From Bacteroidota bacterium (GTDB lineage Bacteria > Bacteroidota > Bacteroidia > Chitinophagales > Chitinophagaceae), in the NCBI GenBank assembly GCA_947447835.1, contig CANFLP010000040.1:1-15662 (forward strand): DNA of 15,662 bases, in the 5' to 3' direction. Numbering within the stretch: the first letter of the stretch is position 1; every line of letters starts with the position of its first letter. A program made the translations under genes and the position numbers. This document shows positions 6,788 through 14,697 of this stretch, piece by piece. The notes beneath the pieces are model-generated. The model was not told the DNA's origin, did no database searches, and saw nothing but the letters and a program-made list of their open reading frames with translations.

Positions 6788-8356
6788 ATGGAAGATAAAG
6801 TGAAAAAGACCGACAGTGGCATACCCATACAAAAAGTGTATACCCAATCTGATTTGCCAAGTCAAATAGATGGCGAATTGTTACCAGGTGCATTCCCATA
6901 TACTCGAGGAGTGCAACCCGATATGTATCGTGGTAAATTATGGACGATGCGACAGTATGCAGGTTTTTCTACTGCAGAAGAAAGTAATAAACGATATCAT
7001 TTCTTATTATCACAAGGAGTGATGGGATTAAGTGTTGCATTTGATTTACCTACACAAATAGGTTATGATCCAGACCATAGTTTATCGGATGGAGAAGTGG
7101 GGAAAGTGGGTGTATCCATATGTTCATTGGCAGATATGGAAATTTTGTTTAAGGACATTCCTTTGGATAAGATTAGTACTTCAATGACTATTAATTCAAC
7201 AGGATTTATATTGTTAGCGTTGTATGTTGCATTGGCAAAAAAAAGAGGCATTGATCCAAAACAATTGGCAGGAACTATTCAAAATGATATTTTAAAAGAA
7301 TACGCTGCTAGAGGAACCTACATCTACCCTCCTAAGTATTCCATGCGCATCATAACAGATATATTTGAATGGTGTGGAACAAACCTACCAAAATGGAATA
7401 GTATTAGTATTTCTGGATATCATATAAGAGAAGCAGGAAGCACAGCGGTTCAAGAAATTGCATTCACTTTAAGTAATGGTAAAGCTTATGTAAAAGCGGC
7501 GCAAGAAAAAGGTTTAGATATTAATGTATTTGGGAAAAGACTTTCTTTCTTTTTTAATGCCCATAATAATTTATTTGAAGAGGTAGCAAAATTTAGAGCG
7601 GCAAGAAAAATGTGGGCGAATATAATGAAAGAATTAGGCGCAACAGATGAAAAAGCATTGATGCTACGCTTTCATACACAAACAGGCGGTGCTACCCTAA
7701 CAGCACAGCAACCTTTAAATAATATTAGTCGTGTAACTGTTCAAACATTAGCAGCAGTATTAGGTGGCACACAAAGCTTACACACCAATGGTTTTGATGA
7801 AGCACTTGGCTTACCAACACAGGAAGCTGCTAGCATTGCTTTAAGAACCCAACAAGTAGTAGCTTATGAAAGTGGCGTTGCAGATACAGTTGACCCATTA
7901 GCGGGTAGTTATTTTGTTGAAAACTTAACTAGCCAAATAGAAAAAGAAGCTTTGGAGTTAATTCAAAAAATAGATGACATGGGTGGTAGTGTAACTGCTA
8001 TTGAAAATGGATTTATGCAAAATAAAATTGCAGAAAGCGCCTATGCTTATCAAAAAAATATCGAGTCAAAAGAAAAGATTATTGTTGGAGTAAATGAATT
8101 TATTTCCGAGTCTAGAACAAATATTCCAATTTTAAAAATTGACGAAAAAATAAGACAAGAACAAATAGATAAATTGAATACCTTAAAAGCAGGAAGAGAC
8201 AATACAAAAGTTGCTGCTTGCTTAGCTGCCATTAAACAAGCAGCTTTAGGGACAGACAACCTAATGCCTGTTGTGGTAGAAGCCGTTGAAAATTTATGTA
8301 CCCTAGGTGAAATATCAGATACACTAAGGGCAGTATTTGGCGAATACCAAGCTTAA
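6788..8356 (+). CDS. Methylmalonyl-CoA mutase, stand-alone catalytic (large) subunit
   Basis: This adenosylcobalamin-dependent mutase interconverts (R)-methylmalonyl-CoA and succinyl-CoA. The 522 residues cover only the substrate-binding TIM-barrel domain. The C-terminal B12-binding domain of one-chain mutases is absent, so it must pair with a separate cobalamin-binding small subunit, which is not in this window. Signature stretches include YTRGVQPDMYR, RQYAGFSTAEESNKRY, SVAFDLPTQIGYDPDH and SISISGYHIREAG. Tyr57 (RQYAGF) and Arg175 (ARGTYIYPP) match Tyr89 and Arg207 of the Propionibacterium enzyme, where isobutyryl-CoA mutases carry Phe and Gln. His212 matches His244, with the same 37-residue spacing from the Arg. 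These residues support methylmalonyl-CoA as substrate over isobutyryl- or 2-hydroxyisobutyryl-CoA. It is divergent from the iscA-like gene. A TAaaTTTA near-promoter box lies three bases before the ATG. Confidence 0.92.
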   Translation: MEDKVKKTDSGIPIQKVYTQSDLPSQIDGELLPGAFPYTRGVQPDMYRGKLWTMRQYAGFSTAEESNKRYHFLLSQGVMGLSVAFDLPTQIGYDPDHSLSDGEVGKVGVSICSLADMEILFKDIPLDKISTSMTINSTGFILLALYVALAKKRGIDPKQLAGTIQNDILKEYAARGTYIYPPKYSMRIITDIFEWCGTNLPKWNSISISGYHIREAGSTAVQEIAFTLSNGKAYVKAAQEKGLDINVFGKRLSFFFNAHNNLFEEVAKFRAARKMWANIMKELGATDEKALMLRFHTQTGGATLTAQQPLNNISRVTVQTLAAVLGGTQSLHTNGFDEALGLPTQEAASIALRTQQVVAYESGVADTVDPLAGSYFVENLTSQIEKEALELIQKIDDMGGSVTAIENGFMQNKIAESAYAYQKNIESKEKIIVGVNEFISESRTNIPILKIDEKIRQEQIDKLNTLKAGRDNTKVAACLAAIKQAALGTDNLMPVVVEAVENLCTLGEISDTLRAVFGEYQA

Positions 8357-8412
8357 TTATTTTGATGCTTTCTATACATAAACCAGGTAGATACTTAAAA
8401 AAGTATTGTTAT

Positions 8413-8489
8413 AAAATCAAGTTTAAAATCAATCAAAATTATCTAAGAACAATTCAATAAAATCAATCATCACCATAAACAAAAATCAA
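8413..8489 (+). repeat. Four AAAATCAA copies upstream of the amidohydrolase gene
   Basis: AAAATCAA occurs at 8413, 8425, 8459 and 8482 (first bases), the last copy running into the ATG at 8489. The spacings of 12, 34 and 23 bases are near multiples of a helical turn. This could be a regulator-binding array or only A-rich leader sequence. The 132-bp gap between the mutase and amidohydrolase genes also holds a weak AT-only hairpin (8391-8406) and no clear terminator, so read-through from the mutase gene is possible. Confidence 0.3.
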
Positions 8490-9787
8490 TGCGCAAATTA
8501 TTACTGGCCTTATTAGTAACAAGTGCTTTTACAAGTAATGCACAGGAGCTTCCTAAAAACTATAATACACTAATCAATGAAGTAGAGCCTCAATTGATTA
8601 GTTGGAGAAGACATTTTCATGAAAATCCTGAACTTTCTAACAGAGAATTTAATACAGGAAAATATATAGCAGCGTTTTTGAAAACATTGCCTAATGTAGA
8701 AGTTAGATATCCAGTTGCAAAAACGGGTGTAGTTGCAGTATTAAAAGGTGGCAAACCTGGCCCGGTAGTTGCATTAAGAGCAGATATTGACGCCTTACCT
8801 GTATTTGAAAGAACACCAGTACCATTTGCTTCAAAAGTAACCAGCGAATACAATGGACAAAAAGTAAGTGTAAGTCATGCATGTGGACATGATTCACATA
8901 CAGCAATGTTAATGGCAACCGCAAAAGTATTAAGTGCACTACAAAAAGATGTTCCTGGTACAGTTGTATTTTTATTCCAACCAGCCGAAGAAGGCACTCC
9001 AGGAACTGAGGAAGGTGGTGCTCCATTAATGATTAAAGAAGGTGCTTTGGACAATCCAAAAGTGGAAGCCGTATATGGAATTCATATTTCATCTCAAACA
9101 CCAGTTGGAACTATTAAATATAAGTCTGGTGCATTTATGGCATCTTCTGACTGGTTTACAATCAAAGTAAATGGAAAAGGAAGTCATGGTTCACAACCTT
9201 GGGGAGGCGTTGATCCAATTGCTGCATCTGCACAAATCATTGAAGGTTTACAGCATATTGTAAGTCGTCAAATGGACTTAACAAAAGCACCAGTTGTAAT
9301 TACGGTAGGAACCATAAATAGTGGTGTACGTTCTAATATTATTCCAGAAACCGCCGAGATGACTGGTACTATCAGAACATTAGACAGTAAAATGCAAGAA
9401 GATGTGCATGAAAGAATCAAACATACTGCAAAAACAATTGCGGAAAGCTCAGGAGCTACTGCCGATGTAACAATTGATACTAAAACCTTAGTTACTTATA
9501 ACGATCCTGCATTAGTAAAGAAAACATTACCATCATTAGTTAAAGCAGCTGGTGAAGCAAATGTTTCAGAATCAACTTGGGTAACAGGTGCAGAAGATTT
9601 TTCATTCTATGCAGCAAAAGCTCCAAGCTTTTTCTTTAATGTAGGCGCTTTACCAAAAAGTACTGATCCAAAGAAAGCAGGCCCACATCATACTCCTGAC
9701 TTTTATTTAGACGAGTCTGGATTTATTATTGGGGTGAAAGCATTTACTCAATTAGTATTTGACAATGGACCAGTAAAAGGAAAATAA
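8489..9787 (+). CDS. Secreted M20-family amidohydrolase (peptidase M20D, hippurate hydrolase/IAA-amino acid hydrolase type)
   Basis: This di-zinc amidohydrolase of 432 residues probably cleaves N-acyl amino acids or similar amides outside the cytoplasm. Residues 1-18 are a signal peptide with likely cleavage at SNA-Q19. The catalytic domain has the family markers: WRRHFHENPELS at the start, LRADIDALP, and the metal-site Cys132 and His134 in HACGHDSH. Glu167 and Glu168 follow in QPAEEG, one of them the general base. His199 lies in YGIHISS and His401 in GPHHTPDF. The inserted dimerisation domain spans about 215-325 and begins near GKGSHGSQPWGGVDPI. GAEDFSFYAAKAPSFFFNVG is typical of the C-terminal half. 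Intracellular relatives lack the signal peptide, so this copy probably feeds on external acyl-amino acids or peptides (inference). The exact substrate cannot be told from sequence. It converges on the YggS-type gene across a bidirectional terminator. Confidence 0.92.
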   Translation: MRKLLLALLVTSAFTSNAQELPKNYNTLINEVEPQLISWRRHFHENPELSNREFNTGKYIAAFLKTLPNVEVRYPVAKTGVVAVLKGGKPGPVVALRADIDALPVFERTPVPFASKVTSEYNGQKVSVSHACGHDSHTAMLMATAKVLSALQKDVPGTVVFLFQPAEEGTPGTEEGGAPLMIKEGALDNPKVEAVYGIHISSQTPVGTIKYKSGAFMASSDWFTIKVNGKGSHGSQPWGGVDPIAASAQIIEGLQHIVSRQMDLTKAPVVITVGTINSGVRSNIIPETAEMTGTIRTLDSKMQEDVHERIKHTAKTIAESSGATADVTIDTKTLVTYNDPALVKKTLPSLVKAAGEANVSESTWVTGAEDFSFYAAKAPSFFFNVGALPKSTDPKKAGPHHTPDFYLDESGFIIGVKAFTQLVFDNGPVKGK

Positions 9788-9809
9788 TTAAAGTAGAAAA
9801 AAATACTTC

Positions 9810-9828
9810 ACACTAATTTTATTAGTGT
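9810..9828 (+). other. AT-rich hairpin preceding the terminator
   Basis: A perfect 8-bp inverted repeat, ACACTAAT / ATTAGTGT with a TTT loop, sits 23 bp after the amidohydrolase stop and just before the main terminator. It may protect the mRNA 3' end or assist termination. Confidence 0.5.
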
Positions 9829-9832
9829 CCAT

Positions 9833-9864
9833 AAAAAAAGGAGTCTCATGAGACTCCTTTTTTT
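9833..9864. terminator. Bidirectional terminator between the amidohydrolase and yggS-like genes
   Basis: GGAGTCT-CATG-AGACTCC is flanked by seven A on the left and seven T on the right, a near-perfect palindrome that works on both strands. It lies 45 bp after the + strand stop and 15 bp after the - strand stop. Confidence 0.93.
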
Positions 9865-9879
9865 ATTTATAGCGTAATC

Positions 9880-10554
9880 CTATTTATTATAATTTCTAGC
9901 ACCAAATAATAAGCTACCAATACGCACCATGGTGCTACCTTTAGAAATTGCCAATGTGTAATCGGAACTCATTCCCATACTAAGAGTATCAAATTGACCA
10001 TTAGGGAATGCTTGCTGTGCTTTATCAAAATAGGATTTAAGTAATGTAAATTCATTAGATAATAAGTTCTGGTCTTCGGAAAAACTAGCCATTCCCATTA
10101 AGCCTCTAATACGCACATTGGTATAATTAGCTACCCTGCCACTAACCAAAATTTCATGAAGTGAAGGCCCATCAAAACCAAATTTGGTTTCTTCGGTAGC
10201 GATATGCACTTGTAATAAACAATCAATAATTTTGTTTTGCTTAGCTGCTTGCTTATTAATTTCTTGTAATAACTTCTCAGAATCTACTCCATGAATCATG
10301 TAAACGAACGGAGCAATATACTTGACCTTATTTGATTGTAGATGACCAATAAAATGCCATTGAATATCTTTAGGCAGGCTCGCTTCCTTATCTACTAATT
10401 CCTGAACATAGTTTTCTCCAAATGCCCGATGCCCTAAATCGTACAATGCTTGCACATCTTCATTGGGCTTGGTTTTACTTACAGCAATAAGAGTTACTGC
10501 ATTAGTTGTTAACTGTTCCTTTATTATTAAATATTGTTCTTTATTGATAGACAT
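9880..10554 (-). CDS. YggS/PLPBP-family pyridoxal-phosphate homeostasis protein
   Basis: This 224-residue, single-domain PLP-binding protein has the alanine-racemase-like barrel. Family members (E. coli YggS, human PLPBP) bind PLP and buffer vitamin B6 and amino-acid metabolism, without a proven catalytic activity. The PLP lysine is Lys27 in LIAVSKTKP. Other markers are GENYVQELVDK, WHFIGHLQSNKVKYI and the phosphate-binding end SMGMSSDYTLAISKGSTMVRIGSLLFG. Its length is normal for the family. It lies 28 bp downstream of the acyl-CoA dehydrogenase gene on the same strand, so co-transcription is plausible. A TAatTTTG box (10559-10566) four bases before its ATG could also give it its own leaderless transcript. 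Confidence 0.95.
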   Translation of the reverse strand: MSINKEQYLIIKEQLTTNAVTLIAVSKTKPNEDVQALYDLGHRAFGENYVQELVDKEASLPKDIQWHFIGHLQSNKVKYIAPFVYMIHGVDSEKLLQEINKQAAKQNKIIDCLLQVHIATEETKFGFDGPSLHEILVSGRVANYTNVRIRGLMGMASFSEDQNLLSNEFTLLKSYFDKAQQAFPNGQFDTLSMGMSSDYTLAISKGSTMVRIGSLLFGARNYNK

Positions 10555-10558
10555 AGTA

Positions 10559-10566
10559 CAAAATTA
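10559..10566 (-). promoter_or_regulatory. Candidate -7 box (TAatTTTG) directly before the yggS-like ATG
   Basis: The minus strand shows an exact TAnnTTTG box ending four bases before the start codon, the same geometry as the box at 2061-2068. No -33 element is apparent. If active, it would yield a leaderless mRNA. Confidence 0.3.
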
Positions 10567-10582
10567 CTCGAATTTGGATAAT

Positions 10583-11737
10583 TTACCTTGTAATGCTTCG
10601 GCCAATTACCATCTTTTGTATCTCACTCGTACCCTCATAGATTTGTGTGATTTTTGCATCACGCATTAATCGCTCAACATGATACTCTTTCACAAAACCA
10701 TATCCACCATGAATTTGAACAGCTTCGGTAGTTACCCACATAGCAGTATCACTTGCATGTAATTTAGCCATAGCTGCAGAGGTAGTATAATCCAAGTGAT
10801 TGTCTTTTTCCCATGCTGCTTTAAAACATAATAATCTTGCAGTCTCAATTTTAGTAGCCATTTCGGCCAACTTAAATTGAATGGCTTGATGTTCATGAAT
10901 TGGCTTACCGAAAGTTTTTCTTTCCTTACTATAAGCAAGTGCTAATTCATAAGCCCCACTAGCAATTCCTAAAGCTTGTGCTGCAATACCAATTCTACCA
11001 CCGTTTAATGTTTTCATTGCAAAATTAAAACCAAAACCTTCCTCACCAATTCTATTTTCCTTAGGGACTTTAACATCGGTAAAAGAAATAGCATGTGTAT
11101 CACTACCCCTAATGCCCATTTTATTTTCTTTAGCCCCAACTGTTACTCCTGGTGTATTTTTTTCGACAATAAAAGCATTGATTCCTTTATGTCCTTTTGT
11201 ATAATCCGTTTGTGCTATCACTAAATACACACTAGCGGTAGAACCATTAGTGATCCAGTTTTTAACACCATTAATAATATAATGATCGCCATTATTTACA
11301 GCACTAGTATGTTGATGCGTAGCATCACTACCTGCTTCGGGTTCACTTAATAAAAAAGCACCAACATATAATTGGCCATCCTTTTTCCCTTGTGCAAGTG
11401 GTGTTAAATATTTTTGTTTTTGATCCTCTGAACCAAAATGCTCTAAGCCCCAACAAACCAAACTATTATTTACACTCATTGCAACGCTAACACTACTATC
11501 CACTTTGCTAATTTCTTCCATTGCTAAAACATAGCTAATCGTATCCATACCTGCACCACCATAATTAGGTTGGGTCATCATTCCTAAAAAACCTAAATCA
11601 GCTAATTGCACTAATTGATCTTTTGGAACTTTCTGATGTTCATCACGATCTATGACACCAGGTAAACATTGTTGTTGTGCAAATTCACGAGCAGCTTGTT
11701 GAATCATCAACTGCTCTTCGGTTAAATTAAAATCCAT
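10583..11737 (-). CDS. Acyl-CoA dehydrogenase (short/medium-chain type)
   Basis: This FAD enzyme oxidises acyl-CoA to trans-2-enoyl-CoA, the first step of beta-oxidation or of branched-chain amino-acid breakdown, and passes electrons to ETF. The 384 residues show the complete three-domain fold: an N-terminal helical domain (MDFNLTEEQLMIQQAAREFA), a middle beta domain with FLLSEPEAGSD and NGVKNWITNGS for FAD and substrate contacts, and a C-terminal helical domain with QALGIASGAYELALAYSKERKTFG and QIHGGYGFVKEYHVERLMRDAK. The catalytic base is Glu368 in QIYEGTSEIQ, the position used by short- and medium-chain enzymes rather than the isovaleryl type. Length and ends are typical. Chain-length preference cannot be assigned. 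The nearest neighbour on the same strand is the yggS-like gene, 28 bp downstream. Confidence 0.95.
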   Translation of the reverse strand: MDFNLTEEQLMIQQAAREFAQQQCLPGVIDRDEHQKVPKDQLVQLADLGFLGMMTQPNYGGAGMDTISYVLAMEEISKVDSSVSVAMSVNNSLVCWGLEHFGSEDQKQKYLTPLAQGKKDGQLYVGAFLLSEPEAGSDATHQHTSAVNNGDHYIINGVKNWITNGSTASVYLVIAQTDYTKGHKGINAFIVEKNTPGVTVGAKENKMGIRGSDTHAISFTDVKVPKENRIGEEGFGFNFAMKTLNGGRIGIAAQALGIASGAYELALAYSKERKTFGKPIHEHQAIQFKLAEMATKIETARLLCFKAAWEKDNHLDYTTSAAMAKLHASDTAMWVTTEAVQIHGGYGFVKEYHVERLMRDAKITQIYEGTSEIQKMVIGRSITR

Positions 11738-11763
11738 ACAAAATTGGTTTGTATAAATTTACG

Positions 11764-11777
11764 CTAACATTTGTTAG
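11764..11777. promoter_or_regulatory. Small inverted repeat upstream of the acyl-CoA dehydrogenase gene
   Basis: CTAAC-ATTT-GTTAG lies 26 bp before the ATG at 11737. It is a possible operator for a dimeric repressor, but at 5 bp per arm in AT-rich DNA it could easily be chance. Confidence 0.2.
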
Positions 11778-11812
11778 TCGTCAAATATTTAGGTAGCTAT
11801 TTTAGGGTGAAT

Positions 11813-12679
11813 TTACTTTACCCCAAGTTTGTTTTGAATTAACTGAGCTAAGACCGACTTGTCAGCATCAGTTATGGTTGCCGTACTATCCTGTCTAAAA
11901 TGACGTTTAAATGCAAGGATTGCAGCGCTAGAATCTTTGATATCATAGCCTACTAATGCAAGTGCATAAGAAATTGATAAATTATTTTGTAATGAAATAC
12001 TGGGATTAGGATCAAACCAAACACCATACCCTTTTTGAGCTAGTAGCGCCCAGGGGAAATTGATATTAGGATCTACTTTACGCTTTGGTGCAATATCTCC
12101 GTGACCAATAAAATTCGCATCAGGAATTTTATACTTGTTCTTTAAAATGGAAAGTAAATTTAATAAGCTCTCTATTTGTTTTGGCTCAAAAGATTCAAAT
12201 CCATTATTGTCAATTTCAATACCAATAGAACTTGAATTAATGTCTGTGTTATTACCCCACTTTGCAATGCCCCCATGCCAAGCACGCATATAATCATTTA
12301 GCATATGATGTACGGTACCATCCTTGCATATAACATAATGTGCACTTACTTTAGTGCGTTCTAATGTAAATGTTCTTAATGTTTGATCACAAGAATTTTG
12401 AGCCGTATGGTGTATAATAACAAAGTTAGGTTTACGTAAATCAAAATTAGTAGTACCCACCCATTTAGGGGCAGCCACTAAATTTATAGAATCAACAATT
12501 CCATAGGGTTCGGCAATTAGGTCTTTAGATAATTGTTTAGCCTGATGCTTATAAAATTTATTTGTTTCTCGGTATTGAAATGTATTACAAGAAATTGCGA
12601 ATAAAATAACAAAAGATAAAGCACAAACATTAAATACAAATTTAAGTGATAATGGTAGAGATGATTGTTGCATGTACAT
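11813..12679 (-). CDS. N-acetylmuramoyl-L-alanine amidase, AmiD-like lipoprotein (Amidase_2)
   Basis: This zinc amidase cuts the bond between muramic acid and L-alanine, probably in peptidoglycan turnover products at the outer membrane. Residues 1-30 form a signal peptide ending in LFAISC, so Cys31 is the likely lipidation site. The Amidase_2 domain spans about 70-215: His90 in VIIHHTAQ, SAHYVICKDGTVHHML, IGIEIDNNG, His193 in IGHGDIAP and Asp203 in KRKVDPNINFPW. His193 and Asp203 are ten residues apart, as are the zinc ligands His151 and Asp161 of E. coli AmiD. The last 70 residues resemble the helical wall-binding tail of AmiD. Two ATGs are possible, at 12679 and 12673; both keep the signal peptide. 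It lies 56 bp downstream of aguA and 75 bp upstream of the acyl-CoA dehydrogenase gene, with no strong terminator on either side. Confidence 0.92.
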   Translation of the reverse strand: MYMQQSSLPLSLKFVFNVCALSFVILFAISCNTFQYRETNKFYKHQAKQLSKDLIAEPYGIVDSINLVAAPKWVGTTNFDLRKPNFVIIHHTAQNSCDQTLRTFTLERTKVSAHYVICKDGTVHHMLNDYMRAWHGGIAKWGNNTDINSSSIGIEIDNNGFESFEPKQIESLLNLLSILKNKYKIPDANFIGHGDIAPKRKVDPNINFPWALLAQKGYGVWFDPNPSISLQNNLSISYALALVGYDIKDSSAAILAFKRHFRQDSTATITDADKSVLAQLIQNKLGVK

Positions 12680-12735
12680 TTACTTTTATTTATGGCCCGG
12701 TTTATTTATTTTGAAATTTTTTGCAAAGCAATACC

Positions 12736-13794
12736 TTATTGCTCAATGCTAGGTTCTTGTTGGCTTAAACAATGGAAACTACCTAATCCCCAAATAATAT
12801 CAGTGGAATCGATACCCACTACTTCCCTATTTGGAAAACAGTCTTGTATAATTTGCATGGCTTTGTCATCTTGTGCACAACGATAAGTTGGAACAACAAT
12901 ATGACCATTACTAATATAAAAATTTGCGTAAGATGCAGGCAACATTTGATCTTCGTATATCACATCTGCTGGCATTGGCAATTCAATCACATTTAATTGT
13001 TTGCCGTTAACCAAACGCATTGCTTTTAACTCTTTTAAATTCTGTTGTAATAATTCATAGTTCTCTGAATCTTTATTAGTCTCTACAACAGTTACCACTG
13101 TATCTTCATTTACAAAACGAACGGTATCGTCAATATGACCATCGGTATCATCGCCCACTATACCTTCAGACACCCAAAGCACTTGCTCTACACCATAATA
13201 GTTACACAAATATCTTTCAATCTGATCCTGGCTTAACTCAGGATTGCGATTAGGATTTAACAAACAACATTTTGAAGTTAGTACTGTACCTGCACCATTA
13301 AAATCTACAGAGCCACCTTCCATGATAATATTGGGATAAAACACAGGCAGGTTTAAAGCTTTTGCAATATGCGTGGGAATGACATCGTCTAAATCATAAG
13401 GAGGATACTTTCCACCCCATGCATTAATATTCCAGTCGATAATTGCCTTTGGTTGTTCTTTATTATTTCTAATTAAAAAACTTGGGCCATGATCTCGACA
13501 CCATGCATCGTTGGTTGGATGTATAAAAAATTGCACACGAGTTAAGTCCACACCACTTGCTGTTAAGCAGTTAGTTGCAAATTGTTGCATTGATGCGTCA
13601 ACCACATTAATACAAACACGTTCTGTTTTTGAAACTACTTTTATAAATTCGACATAAGATGGAAAAATAGAATCCAATTTGCCAGGCCAGCTAGCTTCCT
13701 TATGAGGCCAACTTAACCACATCGCATCATGTTTCGCAAACTCGGCAGGAAAATAATAACCTAACGATTTAGGTGTTGGTGAACTACTCAGCAT
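12736..13794 (-). CDS. aguA: Agmatine deiminase
   Basis: Agmatine deiminase hydrolyses agmatine to N-carbamoylputrescine and ammonia in the cytosolic route from arginine to putrescine. The 352 residues match the peptidyl-arginine-deiminase-like (PPAD) family over the full length: PAEFAKHDAMWLSWPH at the start, NDAWCRDHGPSFLI, EGGSVDFNGAGTVL, VGDDTDGHIDDTVRF with His220, and the catalytic nucleophile Cys342 in GLGSFHCLSQQEP. The shorter length and full motif set fit AguA rather than secreted peptidyl-arginine deiminases, and no signal peptide is present. Its start overlaps the end of aguB by 11 bp, which links the two steps genetically. A perfect 6-bp hairpin spans its stop codon (12728-12742) but lacks a T run. 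Confidence 0.96.
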   Translation of the reverse strand: MLSSSPTPKSLGYYFPAEFAKHDAMWLSWPHKEASWPGKLDSIFPSYVEFIKVVSKTERVCINVVDASMQQFATNCLTASGVDLTRVQFFIHPTNDAWCRDHGPSFLIRNNKEQPKAIIDWNINAWGGKYPPYDLDDVIPTHIAKALNLPVFYPNIIMEGGSVDFNGAGTVLTSKCCLLNPNRNPELSQDQIERYLCNYYGVEQVLWVSEGIVGDDTDGHIDDTVRFVNEDTVVTVVETNKDSENYELLQQNLKELKAMRLVNGKQLNVIELPMPADVIYEDQMLPASYANFYISNGHIVVPTYRCAQDDKAMQIIQDCFPNREVVGIDSTDIIWGLGSFHCLSQQEPSIEQ

Positions 13795-14662
13795 TGTCTA
13801 TATATCTTTGAGTGATGGGTTGATAAGAATCTATTCGGCGATCACGTAAAAACGGCCAATGTGTACGGTAGCTATCTGATTTATCTGTATCAATATCTAC
13901 CACAGCTACTTCCTCCTGATCATGTGAAGCCTTGTACAACAATGTACCAAAAGGATTACTAACAAAACTACCGCCCCAGAATTTCATTAAACCATCCTGT
14001 TCAAATCCAACACGGTTAACGCTTATTACAGGAACGCCGTTTGCAACAGCATGACTACGTTGAATAGTTTGCCAAGCATTGTATTGTTCTACATTTGTTG
14101 CTTCATCTTGTGCAGTTGCCCAACCAATAGCTGTTGGATAAAATAACATTTCGGCACCCATTAATGAAGTGATACGAGCTGCTTCAGGATACCATTGATC
14201 CCAACAAATTAATACACCAATTGTGGCAAATTTTGTTTTAAAAACTTTATATCCTAAATCACCTGGTGTGAAATAAAATTTTTCATAATAAGCAGGGTCA
14301 TCAGGGATATGCATTTTACGATACTTACCTAAATACGCACCATCCGCATCTAATACCGCAGTTGTATTATGATATAAGCCCTCGGCTCTTTTTTCAAAAA
14401 GCGAAGCAATGATTACAACACCTAACTCTTTTGCTAATAAAGATAATTCATCGGTTGTTTTACCAGGAATAGGTTCGGCCAATTTGAAATTTTCATAAGC
14501 CTCTACATCACAAAAATATAAAGATGTATATAACTCTTGTAAACAAATAATATTAGCACCTTGCTTCGCAGCTTCTTTGATTTTTTCTACCGCTTTTTGT
14601 TTATTAGCTAGAACGTCTGCACTACAAGTTGATTGAACCAAACCTACTTTAACGATGGACAT
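13784..14662 (-). CDS. aguB: N-carbamoylputrescine amidase
   Basis: This nitrilase-superfamily enzyme removes the carbamoyl group from N-carbamoylputrescine, giving putrescine, CO2 and ammonia. It follows directly on the AguA reaction. The 292-residue protein carries the complete Glu-Lys-Cys triad: Glu43 in CLQELY, Lys116 in YRKMHIPDD and Cys153 in VLICWDQWYPEAAR. Long conserved stretches such as YYEKFYFTPGDLGYKVF and AIGWATAQDEATNVEQYNAWQTIQRSHAVANGVPV are characteristic of the AguB branch rather than of other nitrilases. The gene lies 35 bp after bshB1 and overlaps aguA by 11 bp, so bshB1, aguB and aguA probably form one transcript. Arginine decarboxylase, which makes agmatine, is not in the window. 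Confidence 0.96.
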   Translation of the reverse strand: MSIVKVGLVQSTCSADVLANKQKAVEKIKEAAKQGANIICLQELYTSLYFCDVEAYENFKLAEPIPGKTTDELSLLAKELGVVIIASLFEKRAEGLYHNTTAVLDADGAYLGKYRKMHIPDDPAYYEKFYFTPGDLGYKVFKTKFATIGVLICWDQWYPEAARITSLMGAEMLFYPTAIGWATAQDEATNVEQYNAWQTIQRSHAVANGVPVISVNRVGFEQDGLMKFWGGSFVSNPFGTLLYKASHDQEEVAVVDIDTDKSDSYRTHWPFLRDRRIDSYQPITQRYIDNAE

Positions 14663-14697
14663 AATGATAAATTATAAAGTATTGAAAAATATAATGA

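Noticed and set aside
8391..8406. ATACTT/AAGTAT hairpin after the mutase gene, considered as a terminator
   Set aside because: Only 6 bp with two G-C pairs and no T run; kept only as a remark.
8703..9026. Minus-strand open frame of 107 codons, rich in Leu and His
   Set aside because: Antisense to the M20 amidohydrolase metal-site region; the composition reflects the complementary strand.
12728..12742. Perfect GCAATA/TATTGC hairpin over the aguA stop codon, considered as a terminator
   Set aside because: AT-rich 6-bp stem with no following T run on the minus strand; too weak to call.
12665..12886. Plus-strand open frame of 73 codons over the amidase-aguA junction
   Set aside because: Opposes two well-supported genes and matches no family I recognise.
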